This document shows, in pieces, positions 44,975 through 58,439 of a DNA stretch of 64,000 nt (position 1 is its first letter; the number at the start of each line of letters is the position of its first letter). Source of the stretch: Linum tenue (lineage: Eukaryota; Streptophyta; Magnoliopsida; Malpighiales; Linaceae). A program made the translations under genes and the position numbers. The DNA is taken from assembly GCA_946122785.1 (NCBI GenBank), contig CAMGYJ010000009.1, positions 5,734,937 through 5,798,936 on the forward strand, in the 5' to 3' direction. The notes beneath the pieces are model-generated. The model saw only the letters and a list, made by a program, of their open reading frames with translations, did no database searches and had not been told where the DNA came from.

Positions 44975-45779
44975 TTTTTTTTTTAACTCAAAACACAAGT
45001 TCTCTTAAACCGTGGAGCATTGTTCATGAAACCGTACCGGAAAAGTCAGCGGTATAATTATTTGTGGCAAAATCTTGGTTTAACCGTAGTTCAACTATTA
45101 ATGTCGTTAACTACCGTCTATTGATTTAGCCTCCGTTATTGGTATTTTGTGCTTGAACAGTCTGTACGGTTTCATGGACCATGTTGTGGAGGATGGGAGC
45201 CTCCAATCAGGAATTAGGAGTGGGAAGGGGTCTCCTAATTTCAATCCTCGCTGGCCGGAAGGGATCTCCTAATGTTCTGGGGATGTCTCTATTGCAGCTA
45301 CAATACGAGTTGTAGTAGGATCTCATCTTTGATGTTCTGCCATCACTCTTTCCCACAACTTTGCAAACTTTTGGTTGGTGCCAACCGCTACATTTTTTTA
45401 TATCGACACCCAAGTTTTGCACAAGATTTCATCTTTATTGTGTCGCCAATTAGCTCCTCTCTTGCCTGCCATTTTTCTGTTTCCAGATATGATAAAATAT
45501 GACTTTGAGAGAATACAATTTAAACTCTAAGAATGAGTGAAGAGAAATCTATGAAGAGTGCTTGAATAGATAAGAAAAATATGACCTTTTTTATTGTTGT
45601 TAAAATATGACTGTTGCAATGTTGGCGTTGTTTCGTTACTACATCAATTATTTTTCATTTAAATTTAAATCACACAGCAACAACCAATCACAAGTGGGAA
45701 AAGAGAGAAAAAGGGGTATGGCTGCCGGATGATGGGTCAGATTTTATGATATGGCGGGTTTAAAATGGGATGAGTCGGC
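44975..45779. other. Unrecognised intergenic or element interior
   Basis: The stretch 45180-45270 has duplicated phrases around AGGGATCTCCTAAT. No family was recognised. It may be the interior of a second MULE whose right end is at 45963. Confidence 0.35.
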
Positions 45780-45963
45780 AATTCTGTTAACCACATAAGC
45801 AAATAACTGACGGTGTTAACAGAGACGGACAGAGACTAACGGAGAGTGACCATACTTGGCCTGTTCTATTAAATTTAGTGAACAAGAATGAAATTAAATA
45901 TTTTTTAGTGACAAAACATTAACTTTTTTAGTAATTGCAGTGACCAAACTTGCAATTTACCCC
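45780..45963 (-). repeat. Right terminal repeat of a second MULE, same family as 6630-7788
   Basis: In inverse orientation it begins GGGGTAAATTGCAAGTTTGG and contains TCACTCTCCGTTAGTCTC. The order of phrases is the same as in the Pack-MULE terminal repeat at 6630. No left partner was found, so the element is truncated or has a very diverged left end. Confidence 0.65.
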
Positions 45964-46806
45964 TAACAAATGTTGGGATTTCTTATATGCGAGTCGCATA
46001 ATTTCAGACCACTTGGTCAGAGCACTAAAATGGTTGAGATGTTACAAATTGTATCAGAGCCTCTGTGCATCCTTCTTGAATAATGATAGGGAAAACCTCA
46101 AAGAGAAACTTGGAGTTCTAAGAGAATGTAACATATTTGATAACACATTAGACAAATTCCTCATCGACCAAACACATGAGAGATCTATAGTTCATAAGAA
46201 ATAATCCAATGTTAACTGACAGGATGCATTTTAAGATAAAATGAAGAAATTCTTATAATATATATATGAAGTTAAAAGTGCTCGGCGTGAAGTGTAAGAA
46301 TGAGTGGCCTATATGAGTTAAAGGGTTGGGATGTTACGGTTTCCATTTTGTGTGGTGTGGATACCATTGGAGAAAACGAGACCAGAAACTCTGACATTGT
46401 CCATTGCAATGTGGAACCCAAACGGATCGGTCTGTACATAGAATCAACTTGCAGAAAGGAAAACCAACTAATATGGAACTAAAATATCCAGTTGAAAATT
46501 ATCTAGACTTCCATGTTTCCATCTTCTGTACACCAAACGACTGCTACCTCCAATACCTTCTTCTAGCCTATATATATGTACATTATGGCCCCCTACCTAA
46601 AATCAAAGCCAAGAGGAGAAGAGAAGATAAACCTTCGAGATGATGTTCCATTCCAACAAGGCACAAACTAGCTTAACAATCACCTCCCTCCCTACCTTCT
46701 ATCTAATTTGAAAGGAAAACAGGAAAGCACGCCCCCCCTGTTATGTTATTTACAAATTCACAGATTCGTTGGCTATGTACTCCCCACGCCAGCATCCGAG
46801 CCAAAT
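45964..46806. other. Intergenic DNA and UPL4 3' UTR
   Basis: No gene is recognised. A PBS-like phrase TGTATCAGAGCC occurs near 46050 without other retroelement evidence. The last 100-200 bp are the probable 3' UTR of UPL4. Confidence 0.4.
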
Positions 46807-49800
46807 CTACGAAAGATGGAACGAGCCTTGCCCTTCTGTAATCGCATATACCAGTTTCTCCTTCATCTTCTCCTGGAAAAAAGAAGAGATGAAAACAGAA
46901 CAAGTGAAAACCATGGCGAAGATTGGCACACCACGCAATAGCGAAAACGGTGGAAACTTCGGAGTTCGATGGGGTTACTTTAGTTGAGTAAGGGGGCAAC
47001 TTGAGGTAATTAGCACAGGTCATGACACTGGGCAGGTCCACATCTGCTGAAGCGCTGCAGTGCTGTGGTGCGAAGAGCAAATGAGAGAATTTTAGATGGT
47101 TAAACTAAACCAGTTGAATAGGAGGAGGTTAAGAGAAAGGTGTTACTTGGGATGGAAGGAAGCGTACCTTCCTCACGATTGTCAGCTTAGGATTCAATGA
47201 TGCTAAACCTCCTGGAGGCAGTCGAGGTGCCCCGGTCACAAATTGGAGAAATGCTCTTCTCTTCTCGTAATCAAACTCCTGAATTATTTCCAGCAACTGA
47301 TTCCACCAGAAAATAAAAAGCTTACCTTAACTATCCATATTAATACAAATGCTGTGACCTAAACGTCCATACTTTGAGAGAGAGAGAGAGACAGAGAGAA
47401 CCTACGTTTATGACTGGAGGACTGCTTGCAGTGTAGCCATGATCAAACTTGATATGATCGAAGAGCTCATTGAACTGCTTCATAAGGTAGTTGAGAAAAC
47501 AAGAAAAACAAAATACCCATTCCGTAATTGAGAGTTGAAAACGTGGGGAGCAAGTAAAACGAATGGCAAATCGAGAGACAAACTTACACTCCAAAAATCC
47601 CGCTCTCCGCACACTAACCGCTCTAATTCCTCTTCTGTGAAAATCTTGAGATGTTCAATTGGGAACACCTGAAAGTAAATTTCAGACAACCAACCTCAAT
47701 AAGTTTGGAGACTACTTTGTAACAGGGGTTCACACATCAACATTTTATATTGCTATTGAGCTTTCGTGTCCCCAAGTATAAAATTAGACCATAAGTTGCT
47801 TATTGTTTAAATGTCAGATCAAACTACAGAAATAAACCAGCTATCCTACGAAAGCCAAATGGAACAACCAACATAAGACTTCTGATAAAAGGTACCTGAT
47901 TAAATCCTGATTTGAAAGCTTCAACCTGTCTACAAATTCCAGAACGCACAGTAGCATCCACCACAAGGGTAACATACTCCTCCAAGTTATCCATATTTAC
48001 CTAAAATGAATACACCAGAAACACAAAACACCAGTAGTTCGTACATAATCATCTGTCATTATTACCAACAAAAGCAGTCAATTGTTGTGGAGATATTCCT
48101 CACCATTTTAGGATCTTCATTAGCATTAAGAACATAACACGGATAGCCAGGAAGAGTAAAATCGAGACAAAGATCCTCGATTTTGGTGTCCCGGAAGCAT
48201 GCATCAAAACTGGCTCCAATAACACCAGATTCCAAAACAATCTTTTTCCTGTTAACCAGTGCCTGAAACTCTAGCAATGTCCTACCCAGCTCAGGATCAA
48301 ATGATGGGATGTCGCATATGTTCAGTTCCTTCAGGTAGAAATATTAAAACAAACAGTCAGCCTCATTGACAAATCAAAATCACAGATAAAGTGTATAAGA
48401 ACTAAGAAGTCTTCTAAGGGTGAAAGCATTCGAACTTCATATAATTAACCGACTACCTGATGAAGAATAAGCTTATAGAAAGCTTTAGAGAAGGGCAGAT
48501 CCAAGACTCTTCCATCTTGAAGAGCTTTTGCAACAATTTGGCCCAACAGGAAAAACCTTTTACCGATCTCACAAAATTTTACTCCATTAGATGCATCCAG
48601 CATAGGTGGCGGCATCGGGCAAGGAAAAAGCCCAAGAGGTGAGACAACTTCAGAGTGCTGAGTCTGCATTTCTTTCGCCATGCATGAAAAGTGCTCTCCT
48701 CTCCACATGGCAAGACCAGAATTCTGAAACTCGTGAGAGACCAAAGTGTAAAACTCCAATGTTGGGCCAAGACCAGTACCAACTTCTTCACTATATTCAA
48801 CTTCAACGGGTGCTCTAACATTACTATAAAGGTCCATCATTCGAGCAGCAGACTCCAGAATTTGATCACGAGATACTAAGAACTTTTTTCGGGGCGAACT
48901 ACCAGCAGCAAGTGGTCGCCTGTCTCTCGAGATGCCTGGATTATTGTTATTATGTTGTTGCAGCTGTGCAAGAGCTTTCTGAGGACCAAAGGCCGATAAC
49001 CGGAAATATTTACATCTTGCCTCAAACCCAAATAGAAAGGGGCATGAATCAATTAGCTGATTGCACCACAGAGGTAAGCCACCTGTCGATACTGCTAATG
49101 GATCCCTCATCTGCTGCTCCAGTTTTTCTGTCAACTTACTGTTCACAAACTCGTTCTGGGGTACCGAAAGAACAATCACTTTGATATCGTCCAAGTTGTG
49201 TATGAGTGATTTGGCAAAACGATGCATTCTTGCCCGAGACATTAGCTGAAAGGTGCACCTGTTGAGACCTTCTAAGCACTTTAGCAGAAACAATGTAGCA
49301 TAAGTAGGACTAGACTTGTCCACGTCAGAGACTAGTTCAGATTCCAACATAGAACGGAAATATGAAGTATAGAGCAAATGAGCCTCAGTTTTGTCCAAAA
49401 GGGGTCGAAGTGGATCCTGGCTTCCTTCACGATTTTCATCCTCGGGTTCAGTGGCTACCTTATATGTAATAGTGTACACTTGACTCCACAAGTTTGCACT
49501 GGAATTAGTTTCGAGCTCTGATGCAATCTTTTGTTGGAGAAACGCTTGATACAATGTTAAAGTCTGGTTCAGCGGTTGCCCATCCATGTAGAAGGCCAAT
49601 TTCAGAGAATCATCTCTGCTGTGAGGAGATGCAGAAAAGCAACTGTCTGAGCCCACTACTCTCGTGGAAGGAGACTCTTCCCCTGGTTCCACAGAAGCCT
49701 GATATAGTAGGAATAGAAACTTGCAAAAATGAGGCAAATTATTTTTTATAAATTTTTTAAGTAAACAATCCATTTGAGAGGGTGTAGTGGTATCCTTAGT

Positions 49801-52800
49801 CTTTTCAGGTAGACATGGCAGAAAAATTATTTGCTTTATGTACAGGAATCCATATATAAAGTTGCAGCATAGTGGAAAAACTTCAAGTGAAGCATTCCAA
49901 GGACCAGAAACTATAAGATCCATGAGATAAGAGTTAAACTCACACTAACATTGTTGTTTTCGGACAATGATTGACTGGGACTTCTTGGTTGCAGACCTTC
50001 AACAGTTTCAGATGAAGATTGAGATGGCTTAGCTCGATCTTCCTGCAGGAAAAGTTTAAAATGTCTGTCAAATGTCAAGTCTTTTTTTTTTGTAGAAAAA
50101 TGTCAAGTCTTTGCGTACAAAGAAACAAGCATCCAGAAGATTCATCAGTTCATAAGACTCGGTGAAACCCACACAAAAATTACCTGCATTACAGGAAAAT
50201 CGGCAGACATGTTCTCAGATTCCACCATCCCTGAACTCTCTCCTTGAACAGAGGTTGCATTTAAAGGTATTTGAAGTTGTACTCCTTCCATTGGCTCCAC
50301 AGACTGACCAGCTGATTGTGTTCTCTTTCTCACTTTTCTTCTAACCTTGGCCAACAAAAATCCTTGAATAGCAGTCAAAGAGGCAAAAGGGTCAACAGAT
50401 ACAGCATCTTCAGAGTAGTCACGAAGGCACATCTCCTTCTCTTCCCTTTTGAAGCGCACTCTTAAGCACGGGTGAGATGTCACACGCCCATGAGGAACTG
50501 TTGCATAGAAGTTTCTTTGCTTGAATGAATGGCTTAGAATGACTGGGAAATTTTCCAAAGATGATAATGCATTTTGCAGTTTTTGTATAAGAACTGATAT
50601 AGTGAACCCTCCATTCAGATCTGTAGATAATGGAAATAACCTGGCAAGTACCTCAAACCTTTCTACAACATGGCAATAATCATTGTCAGCAAGTGGCACC
50701 ATCTTTTCTCTGAAACACAAGCCATTTGACAAATAACTTGAGAGTGATCTTACAATCCCACTCTCGATAAACTCAAAAGCCGAGACAGGTTCTCTTCCAC
50801 CAAGCTTTCCCATAATTTGGTGCAGTAGATTATAAAACCTCTCCTCACCATGAGTAGAACAATCAGAGCCAGCTTTATTCATCAACTCATCCAAAGCAAC
50901 AGCAAGAGCACGAAGATTTTGCAGGATATCTGTCAGTCCTTTGTCAGAATCATCTAACTCTTGAGTAAAGTAACTGGTTCTAATGTGCCTTGCCAGATTT
51001 TGAACACTATCCTTTTCAAGTTTGCATTCCCCAGCTTCAGAAGTAGAGGCAGACTCGTTGGTATCAAGAGAATAACATAAGCACTTCAGCGTAGTCCTTG
51101 AAGCAGTTTTTTGACCCACCTCAAGTGGAAGTTGAAAGCCATTGGACCCAGGGATAATTGAACTCAAACATTTTTCTGGTGTTAGAAGGGCATCGATTGC
51201 AAAAAAGACACCCTCCTTAATGAAAGAGTTCAGTGAAATCTCTGGAACCTTCTGCAAAGTTCTCTCAGCAATTTGAAGGACTAAAACAAGTACATGGGTG
51301 TCCTTTCTAGTAAAGACGCCAGCTAGGAAACTGCGACATCATTTACAAGTAGTTGTTAGCCTATCAGACAAAAGATAAATAGATATATATTATCTAAGAA
51401 AAAGACGGCCCAAGTTCACCTTGCAATGTTTGCTTCCTTGAACAAATCAGCAAGTGTGTCAGGTTTGCAGAAATAAACTAACTTGTTGATAACAGATAGA
51501 CATCCATAGCAGACATACAAATTTGCACCAGAATTAATCACCTGTTTTGAGCGGAAAAGTGAACATCACAAAGTTACAAGAAGGAATTCATGAATCCAAT
51601 CAAATCACAGATTAGAAGCCAACCTGGACCAACATGGGCATTATGTCTGACTCCAATTTATGCAGAAGATCTGGGTGATCGTTAAGATAGGACTCTTTGT
51701 CCAACAACTGAGGTTGAGCATCTTGTTCTCCTGTTACCGATGGTAGAAGCTGAATTAGCAACTTCAGAACTTCATACACCTACAATATAGAAACAGCAAA
51801 GGGGAACCGATCATCGCATCCTCTTCAAATCCAAAAGACACATAACTGTGGATTCAGTGTGAAGTCAACATTACTTCAGAAGGACAAAGAAGGTTAAAAG
51901 AGTAAGAGGTCCAATTTTACCTGGTTTCCTTGCCCATCAACCAAATGAGGAGAAAAGATTCCATGAGAGAGGTCATAGTTAGCTAATATTTCCTTCAGAA
52001 TACTGCCTATATTAAGGTCATAGAGAGTCTTAAAAGCAGTGAGTGAACCAGAAGAGAGTTTAGCAAGGAGCCCAATCATGCCCTGTAAGATGGAAATAAA
52101 CTGAGAACGTCATGGAACCATAACAATAGAAATAGGGAAATATGTTAAGGATTTATCAGTCATAGATACATACATTGTATATTGGCTGGGATAAAGTTGT
52201 TCTGCTATTCCATTGTACTAAATGTGCTGCCTGATTTACTAGCCCATGCTTACAGAGATCATCCAGCATCTCTTGAGAATGACTAACTCGTTCAGCTATT
52301 TTGATCAAGCAAGTGGCCGCATTTTCGACAAGCTGCAGAATAATATACCAAAACAAGGTTTTGAGGAGACAAGTATCATTTGTAATTCTCTAAATCAGAA
52401 CACGGAAATACTAAACCATAAAAAAGAAAATTATAGCTTAAGGCCACAGCACACCTGTCGATCTTCATACTGCAAGAGATTGCACAATATTGGAACAGCC
52501 TCCATGAAAGGAGCAGAACTATCTGTTGGCAGTTTTTTACATATATTAACCACTGTTGAAAGAGCAACTCTCTGAAATAAAAGAAAAACGAAAAAGATTA
52601 TTGTTGAAATCTCCTGGAACAAAACAAGTTTGTAGGAATCCACATTAGGAAACAAATGCAGAAGAGGAACACATAATCTCATTAACGGATGCATGTCATA
52701 ATTTCACGCACCTGCACACTTGTGGAAAAGAAGTCTATAAAAGTTAGAACAGCCATGACTGCACCAGCCTGTAAGCAAGGTAGCGGTTGATCATGTGATA

Positions 52801-53559
52801 TTTTCTCCAATGCTTGCAAACACTGTTGACATTTAAATGTGCTAAGGGAATTAGAAAACTGTTCCTTGCTGCATAAATAAAAGCAGCAAGTAAACCAACA
52901 GATGAACCAGATTGTACCTGTTCAGCTACATCTAAGTATTCAATGTTCATTAACCTCTGACAAAGAGCTGGAACTGCATTGTGTCCAACAAGCAAGCTAG
53001 ACGCCCGAGGGAAGACATCACACAAGTAAGTTAAAGCCCTTATGGCCAAAAGCATTATATCCGGGTTACTCTCATCCCTAGCAAACCTAACAAGAACTGG
53101 GGACAAAGAATCTGCCATCATAGTTGAAAGTGAATCCTCGGAGCAAAATGCCAGCACTTCACACAACTGTGTTAGAGCAGCTAACTTGGCGGAAGATTCA
53201 CTTCCTTCACTCAGATTGGTTAAAACACTCCTTAATCTACCATGATCACCAGATGATCTTTGCCTCTGATAATTCCGCAGGCTGCTCTGTCTCGGATCTG
53301 CATCATCAGAATCGCACGAACCATAAGCAGAATCCCTCTCATGATCCTCCTCCGAGTGGCTTGAACCCCCAGAATGAGAAGATGTAGTATCCATATCAGC
53401 GTCACGGGTCTCTCCGTCATTGGGATCAGGCGTGGAAGTAATCTGTGCTTGAGCTGAGGAATTCGATGTACTCGGTCTAAAATCCAATGAACTGCAAGCT
53501 CTCTTGTCAGCTGGCAATTCATCGATCACTTCTGATCGCTTTTGTCCACGATTGGCCAT
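46807..53559 (-). CDS. UPL4: HECT E3 ubiquitin ligase UPL4
   Basis: Seventeen exons in order are 53559-52918, 52822-52712, 52571-52455, 52332-52174, 52082-51921, 51779-51624, 51541-51420, 51330-50184, 50042-49944, 49698-48457, 48328-48104, 48000-47896, 47668-47588, 47474-47406, 47296-47168, 47062-46979 and 46872-46807. They give 1571 residues. The enzyme accepts ubiquitin on a catalytic cysteine and passes it to substrates. The N-terminus [20 protein letters not shown] and an acidic Ser-rich stretch precede armadillo-type repeats ([30 protein letters not shown]). The C-terminal HECT domain shows [40 protein letters not shown] and the catalytic Cys1538 in [15 protein letters not shown], and ends in EGQGSFHLS. 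The whole protein resembles Arabidopsis UPL4 more than UPL3 in start, spacing and length. No breaks were found. Confidence 0.95.
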
Positions 53560-55716
53560 TCTCCCCAGGATCCTAACAATAATTCAACATCAATTGACGA
53601 AATCCAACACACATTTCGCATCTAAACAGAAACAAGAAGCAATCCGAGAAAGGAAAGGCTCCAAATAGCAAGAAATTCAGCATCTAGCATTCCGGCAAGT
53701 GCTGAACACACTGTGAGCACTGCCATTGCTGATGATTTTAAGCACTCCAAAATCGCAGATATAATCAAGGGCACCAGGCCTATTAGTGAAAAACACTGGG
53801 CTTCAACCGAGAATTGTAAGAGGAAACGAACTCAAAGTATACACCATGGGAGAACAAAGAAGCAATTTTTCATCAGCATACAGAACACAATCAATCAGTC
53901 CCAATCTCGATCGAACCCTTCTTCCCAAGAAGGGAAAATTCCACAACAAGCAGAACCAGAAATCAAATCCTGCCTTCGAACACACAAAAAGGCAAAGCAC
54001 CGAAACGAAAGAGCAAGAGAAGAAGAAGAAAAAAAAAATACACAACAGCCAATGATGTTCATTCCGCTGGGATGGTGAAGACAAAGGAGTCTACGATCGA
54101 GTCGCAGTTGAGAGGATTTAACAAAAGGAGTACCTAAATAATTTACTGATGAGTTTTTCTTCGAGTTGTTTAAAATTGGCCTTCGAAGATGATCGAAGAC
54201 CTGAAATTTGCAGTGAAGAAATATAGAGCACTTCCGGTCTTGGTGTTATTTCTGTCCGATGTTCATCTCGTTCTTTAACAAACAAGAATCCTTCTGCAGT
54301 TTCCGGCCTCCTCGCCGTCGTTTGGTTTTCCGCCGATGAGGCTGGTGCTTGTGCCGGTGGTGATGATCCAAACAGAGGCGAGGGCGTGGGTGTATAGGAA
54401 ACAGAAACGGGGTGGCGTATTTGTATCAGTTGGAGTTGGAGTATATATATGGATGAGGTAAAAAGAGGAGAAGCGCACCGCACCACCGTGAATTTCGAAC
54501 GGAATCGTTTCATTATTTTCTGTTTTCTTGGGACTTAGGAGTAATCCCACCAGAATATTTCAACAAATAAAAAATAAAACATTGTTATTTTCAAGTATTC
54601 GATGGTAAAAGTTACAAAAACACAGTGTTATTAAAGTCGAGTCGAGCCCCGGTAAAACCCCCACCCAATCACAAAATCGGCTCGGAACAGTCTAAAAGTC
54701 GTTCCGGTTTTATGTAGTGGTTAACGAGCGGCCGAGGCGGTTAACCGCTCGAGTCGATCGAGCTGCTCGTCCGGTTTTGCCATTCAGCCGTTAATTTAAT
54801 TAAAAAAATTGCAGAAAATTGAAAATTGAAATAAACCAAAAACGTTGGGCTCTCAAACTGAATCCTTATTTTCATTTCACAATTTCGAAGGAAAGAGACG
54901 AGCTCTGATAAAGTAATGTCCGCTATTTATACTGATAACGTTTATTAGGTACCGGTTCTCTAAGGGTTTTTAAACGGTCTAATGTCAGTTGGAGCACTAA
55001 AGTGTGAGCTGTTCACAATATCGAGTCATGCTCCGGTTCGATTCTGACAACATTGCAAAAACCAATACTGTTGAGGATGAACAGGAACCACGCTTATGAC
55101 TAAAAGGACGAGCTCACACGGAGTCTTTGTTCCTTGAACCCTGCAACAAGGTAGGAAGCCTGAGACACTCTCCGAAGATTTAGTTAGTGAGAGAGAAGAT
55201 GAAGATGAAGAGTATGATATATTTCCTAGAGAGAGTGGATAGTTGAACATACCATTTATATGAGAATCAACCTTGCTATTTATACTCATTCACTAGTGAC
55301 TGAGTGCATTTAATGTGATGTCAGTCGTTTGTCTCGCTTCGACCAATGAGATGACAGGCCGCGTAAGGCAAGAAATAGTGAGACCCAGTGTGTACTGCTC
55401 TAGGTCATGCCCCGAGGCTGTCTCGGGAGATGTAGCTGACCAAGTCAGTCTTCTATCAACCAGCTTACAATGATATGACGGGTCATTGTAAGGCGGGGAT
55501 CTAACACATTCCGCCCTGGGTCTATTCTCGAGGATGTATCGGGAGATGTAGCTGATCGGCGTCACCTCGAAGTGATCATTGAGACACCTCGGGAACTGAG
55601 AGGCTACTGCCTTGTGAAGCCTAACTAACGTGCCACTGCAAACGGATGACTCTATTGGGTCGAATGATCTATCTTTTTGGGCTTATTTCTTTGCGCCTTG
55701 AGTTACGAGCAACTAG
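53560..55716. other. UPL4 leader/promoter, then TE-like DNA
   Basis: The first 1 kb is the likely leader and promoter of UPL4, with a CT-rich stretch on the minus strand. The stretch 54600-54800 has CCGGTTTT and GAGTCGAG phrases in repeat-like arrangement. The stretch 55050-55560 has an LTR-like look without proof. Confidence 0.4.
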
Positions 55717-55873
55717 GCCATCACGCGTATATAGCCTTGGCCCAACAAAGAAGAACTCCTTATACCAAGGATAATCCAACTTAGGCGTATCAGAAACAAA
55801 TCCTATAGCACTGTCTCTAGTCTCTACGCCTCATGGACCAGTTGTTGGCCCAAGGCTATATACGCTTGATGGC
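55717..55873. repeat. 30-bp inverted repeat with 97-bp loop
   Basis: The left arm (55717-55746) begins GCCATCACGCGTATATAGCC and the right arm (55844-55873) ends in its inverse GGCTATATACGCTTGATGGC. The arms match in 29 of 30 positions. The right arm is read through by a short Ala-rich gag-like frame (MAANQAEAANRAQQAADS, near 55871). It lies in retroelement-like DNA. Confidence 0.85.
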
Positions 55874-57432
55874 GGCTAACCAGGCTGAGGCGGCTAACCG
55901 GGCTCAACAAGCGGCTGATAGCACGGCGGTAGCTCTCCTCTGATGTATTTCAGAAGGATGATGAAAATGGGTACTTTAAAGCCCTGAAGTTTGTTGTGGC
56001 TTCCATTTGTCACTAGTTTCGACAGACGACGTACCCGGAGGTCGTTTGGGACTCTGATGTGGTCCTGAAGGCGGTGGATTCGTGGTTGTGGAATGATGCG
56101 GATGTTGATTCTGAAAATGAGGGTTAAGGTGTCCTAGTGTTGCTTGTTCAATCATCTCTTTTTTGTTGGCTTGTAGTATCTGACTTTTGTTTGTTGGCCT
56201 TTTTAGTATCAAACTTTCTGTTGTAAGGATAATCTTAATCTTCCCCCCATTAGGTTCTTCGTTGATGTTTCTCCTTGCTTTCACTTGCATTTTTCGTTGT
56301 GATAATGACTACGGCGTTAGGGCAGACGTGTTGATCTCCTTCTTGATGAGGTGACACGGGGTGCAGTCAGGCAATGACTTGTTGTCACTAGTCACTGCGT
56401 TTACGCGACCCGCTCAGCTAATTGTCACCCTTTTGTAGCTAGGCTCGGCTGGCACATGGGTGTGAAGCCATCTCCTAGTCGCGACACACTCATCCTTTGC
56501 TTGTTCTTAACCCTTTTAAGTTTAATCTTTATTTCATTTGGTTTGGGATGTTACACCTTGATTCTTGTGTTTTTCTTTTTGTGTGTTTAAATTTGATTTA
56601 TTTTTTATTTTATTTCTTCTAAATTATAAATATTGTGTGTAATAACTTCATCCTTGTGAGTTTGTGATTTTGTATGTTGCTTCTTGTGATAGCTCATCTC
56701 TTGATACTGGTCCCAACTCCCAACTACAATATGAATCTTCACAATATCGTGCCTAATTGTGTGTGTGTGTGTGTTGAATATGTGTGTATGATGGCATGTG
56801 AATGTGAATCGATCACTGATTTGGCCTATCTATTGAATGCTTTAAAGCCTTGTTTATTTCCCGAATTTCAACAATTTAAGGGCTCCAAGCACTTGTGGAT
56901 GAATGATTGTCGTATGGCCTATATTGAGAGTGTTTTGGAACCTAGATTATATGTCTTTTCAAATTTGAAGGTACTAAACACCGTGTTTCATGCATTATTT
57001 CTACTCATTGTGCTTTGAATTGTTATGATGTCGTGATGGTGTGTATTCTAGAGAGGATAGTGTAGCGCTATGGAGGATGTTAGTACATGAGAAATTTAGC
57101 CTCTAATTCCTCTGTGGTCGGTTTGCGCTTTAAATATGTGTAAGAGAGACAAGGATATTGCTTTTGAACCTTCACCTACTACTATCCATCCTCCCTTACA
57201 CCTCTCCTCTACAAGGGGACTTGATAGAGAAGAGACATTTTTTCCTTCTCAAGTCGAGAGGCCTCGACTCTTGATTATCTCACATGTGTGGCAACCCATT
57301 ACTATTTAGGCCGATCTCCATAGATGAAGTCTAGCGATGAGAGTGTGCTTTGAGAAATGCTTTTGTGTAAACTGAGCTCAGGATCTTCTTGTATCCTACC
57401 TACTCCTACTAACTTTCATCCTTACTTACATC
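55874..57432. other. Gypsy-like gag debris and unrecognised DNA
   Basis: The Ala/Gln-rich frame starting near 55833 (LMAANQAEAANRAQQAADST) resembles the linker of Ty3-type gag proteins. Nothing else is recognised. A short GT repeat lies at about 56757-56773. Confidence 0.35.
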
Positions 57433-58110
57433 TAGGGGTGTCAATTGGTGCAGTTACGACTGCCCGCGCCGTTTATTGCGGTTATCCATACCCATTTAAG
57501 GCCAAATATGCTGACCGCAATCGTACTGTATGCAGTTAATTAGCAGTTACCTATTAACCACATAATGCGAGTAGCAGTTACCCACTGTTATCCAATAAAA
57601 CCCGCATTACCTAATGGTCGTGAATCAATTAATATAAATCAAATATATAACCAAAAGAAAGAATTAAAATGTCATCAACCTCAAATTGCAATTTGGAATA
57701 GTATAATTACGAGCTACATACAAAATCAGGTTTCATGGAGGGATGGTGGGGAAAAGGAGGAACTTAGAGATAGAGAGAGAAGCAACAGCTTCCATCAAAG
57801 TCAGTTGGGTTACGCTTCACAGGGGTTTGGATTTGATTATTTGTCATTTGAGTCGGGCTTAATGTAGGAATTAGAGTGTGGTGATTCTTTATTGAATTGT
57901 TTAACTTGTGTGGTTATTTAAATGGTTAATAAAATGGATATATCTTATTAGGTGCGGTTAGTGGTTAATCGCATAACCTCAATACAGGTTATATTACTAA
58001 TTGTGCCCATTGAAGGACTCTCTTATGCGATGTGCGGTTAACCACTAACAGCAGGGTTGCGGTTCGGTTTTGGTTAATCCAAAAAAGGGTAAACATTTAC
58101 AGTTTTCCCC
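57433..58110. mobile_element. Truncated hAT-like element, left end only
   Basis: The left edge TAGGGGTGTCAATTGGTGC is the hAT consensus end. It is followed by GCGGTTA and TAACCGC-type phrases repeated on both strands. No right end with the inverse TIR and no target duplication were found. Confidence 0.45.
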
Positions 58111-58439
58111 ACATGGACTTGATAGGAAAGTGAATATCGCTTCCACTTTTGCCATGAGATAGAGTGATTATTTTTTTGAAACTACAGGTGTGATGCCATG
58201 AGCTACAATGTAAGTTGAGGATCGAAAGTTTGAACCCTTTTAAGTGGGAGAACAACCATCAAGTCTGTTGTTTTCAACTGGTTTTTAGAGTCCTTTCATG
58301 CACATGTCATGTCTTGACTTCACCGGTTGGCAAGGTCCCAACTTGAGTTTGTGCTTCACATTGAGGTGGGGGTGAGATCTCTTGTCTCCTGTTGACCTCG
58401 TAAGTTGCTAGTTTTCTTGCTACCGACGATCTAGATTGC

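Noticed and set aside
46045..46060. Primer-binding-like TGTATCAGAGCC
   Set aside because: No LTR boundary before it and no gag after it, so not called a retroelement.
54118..54550. ORFs upstream of UPL4 on the minus strand
   Set aside because: They lie in the probable leader and promoter and have no homology; the UPL4 start peptide at 53559 is the family start.
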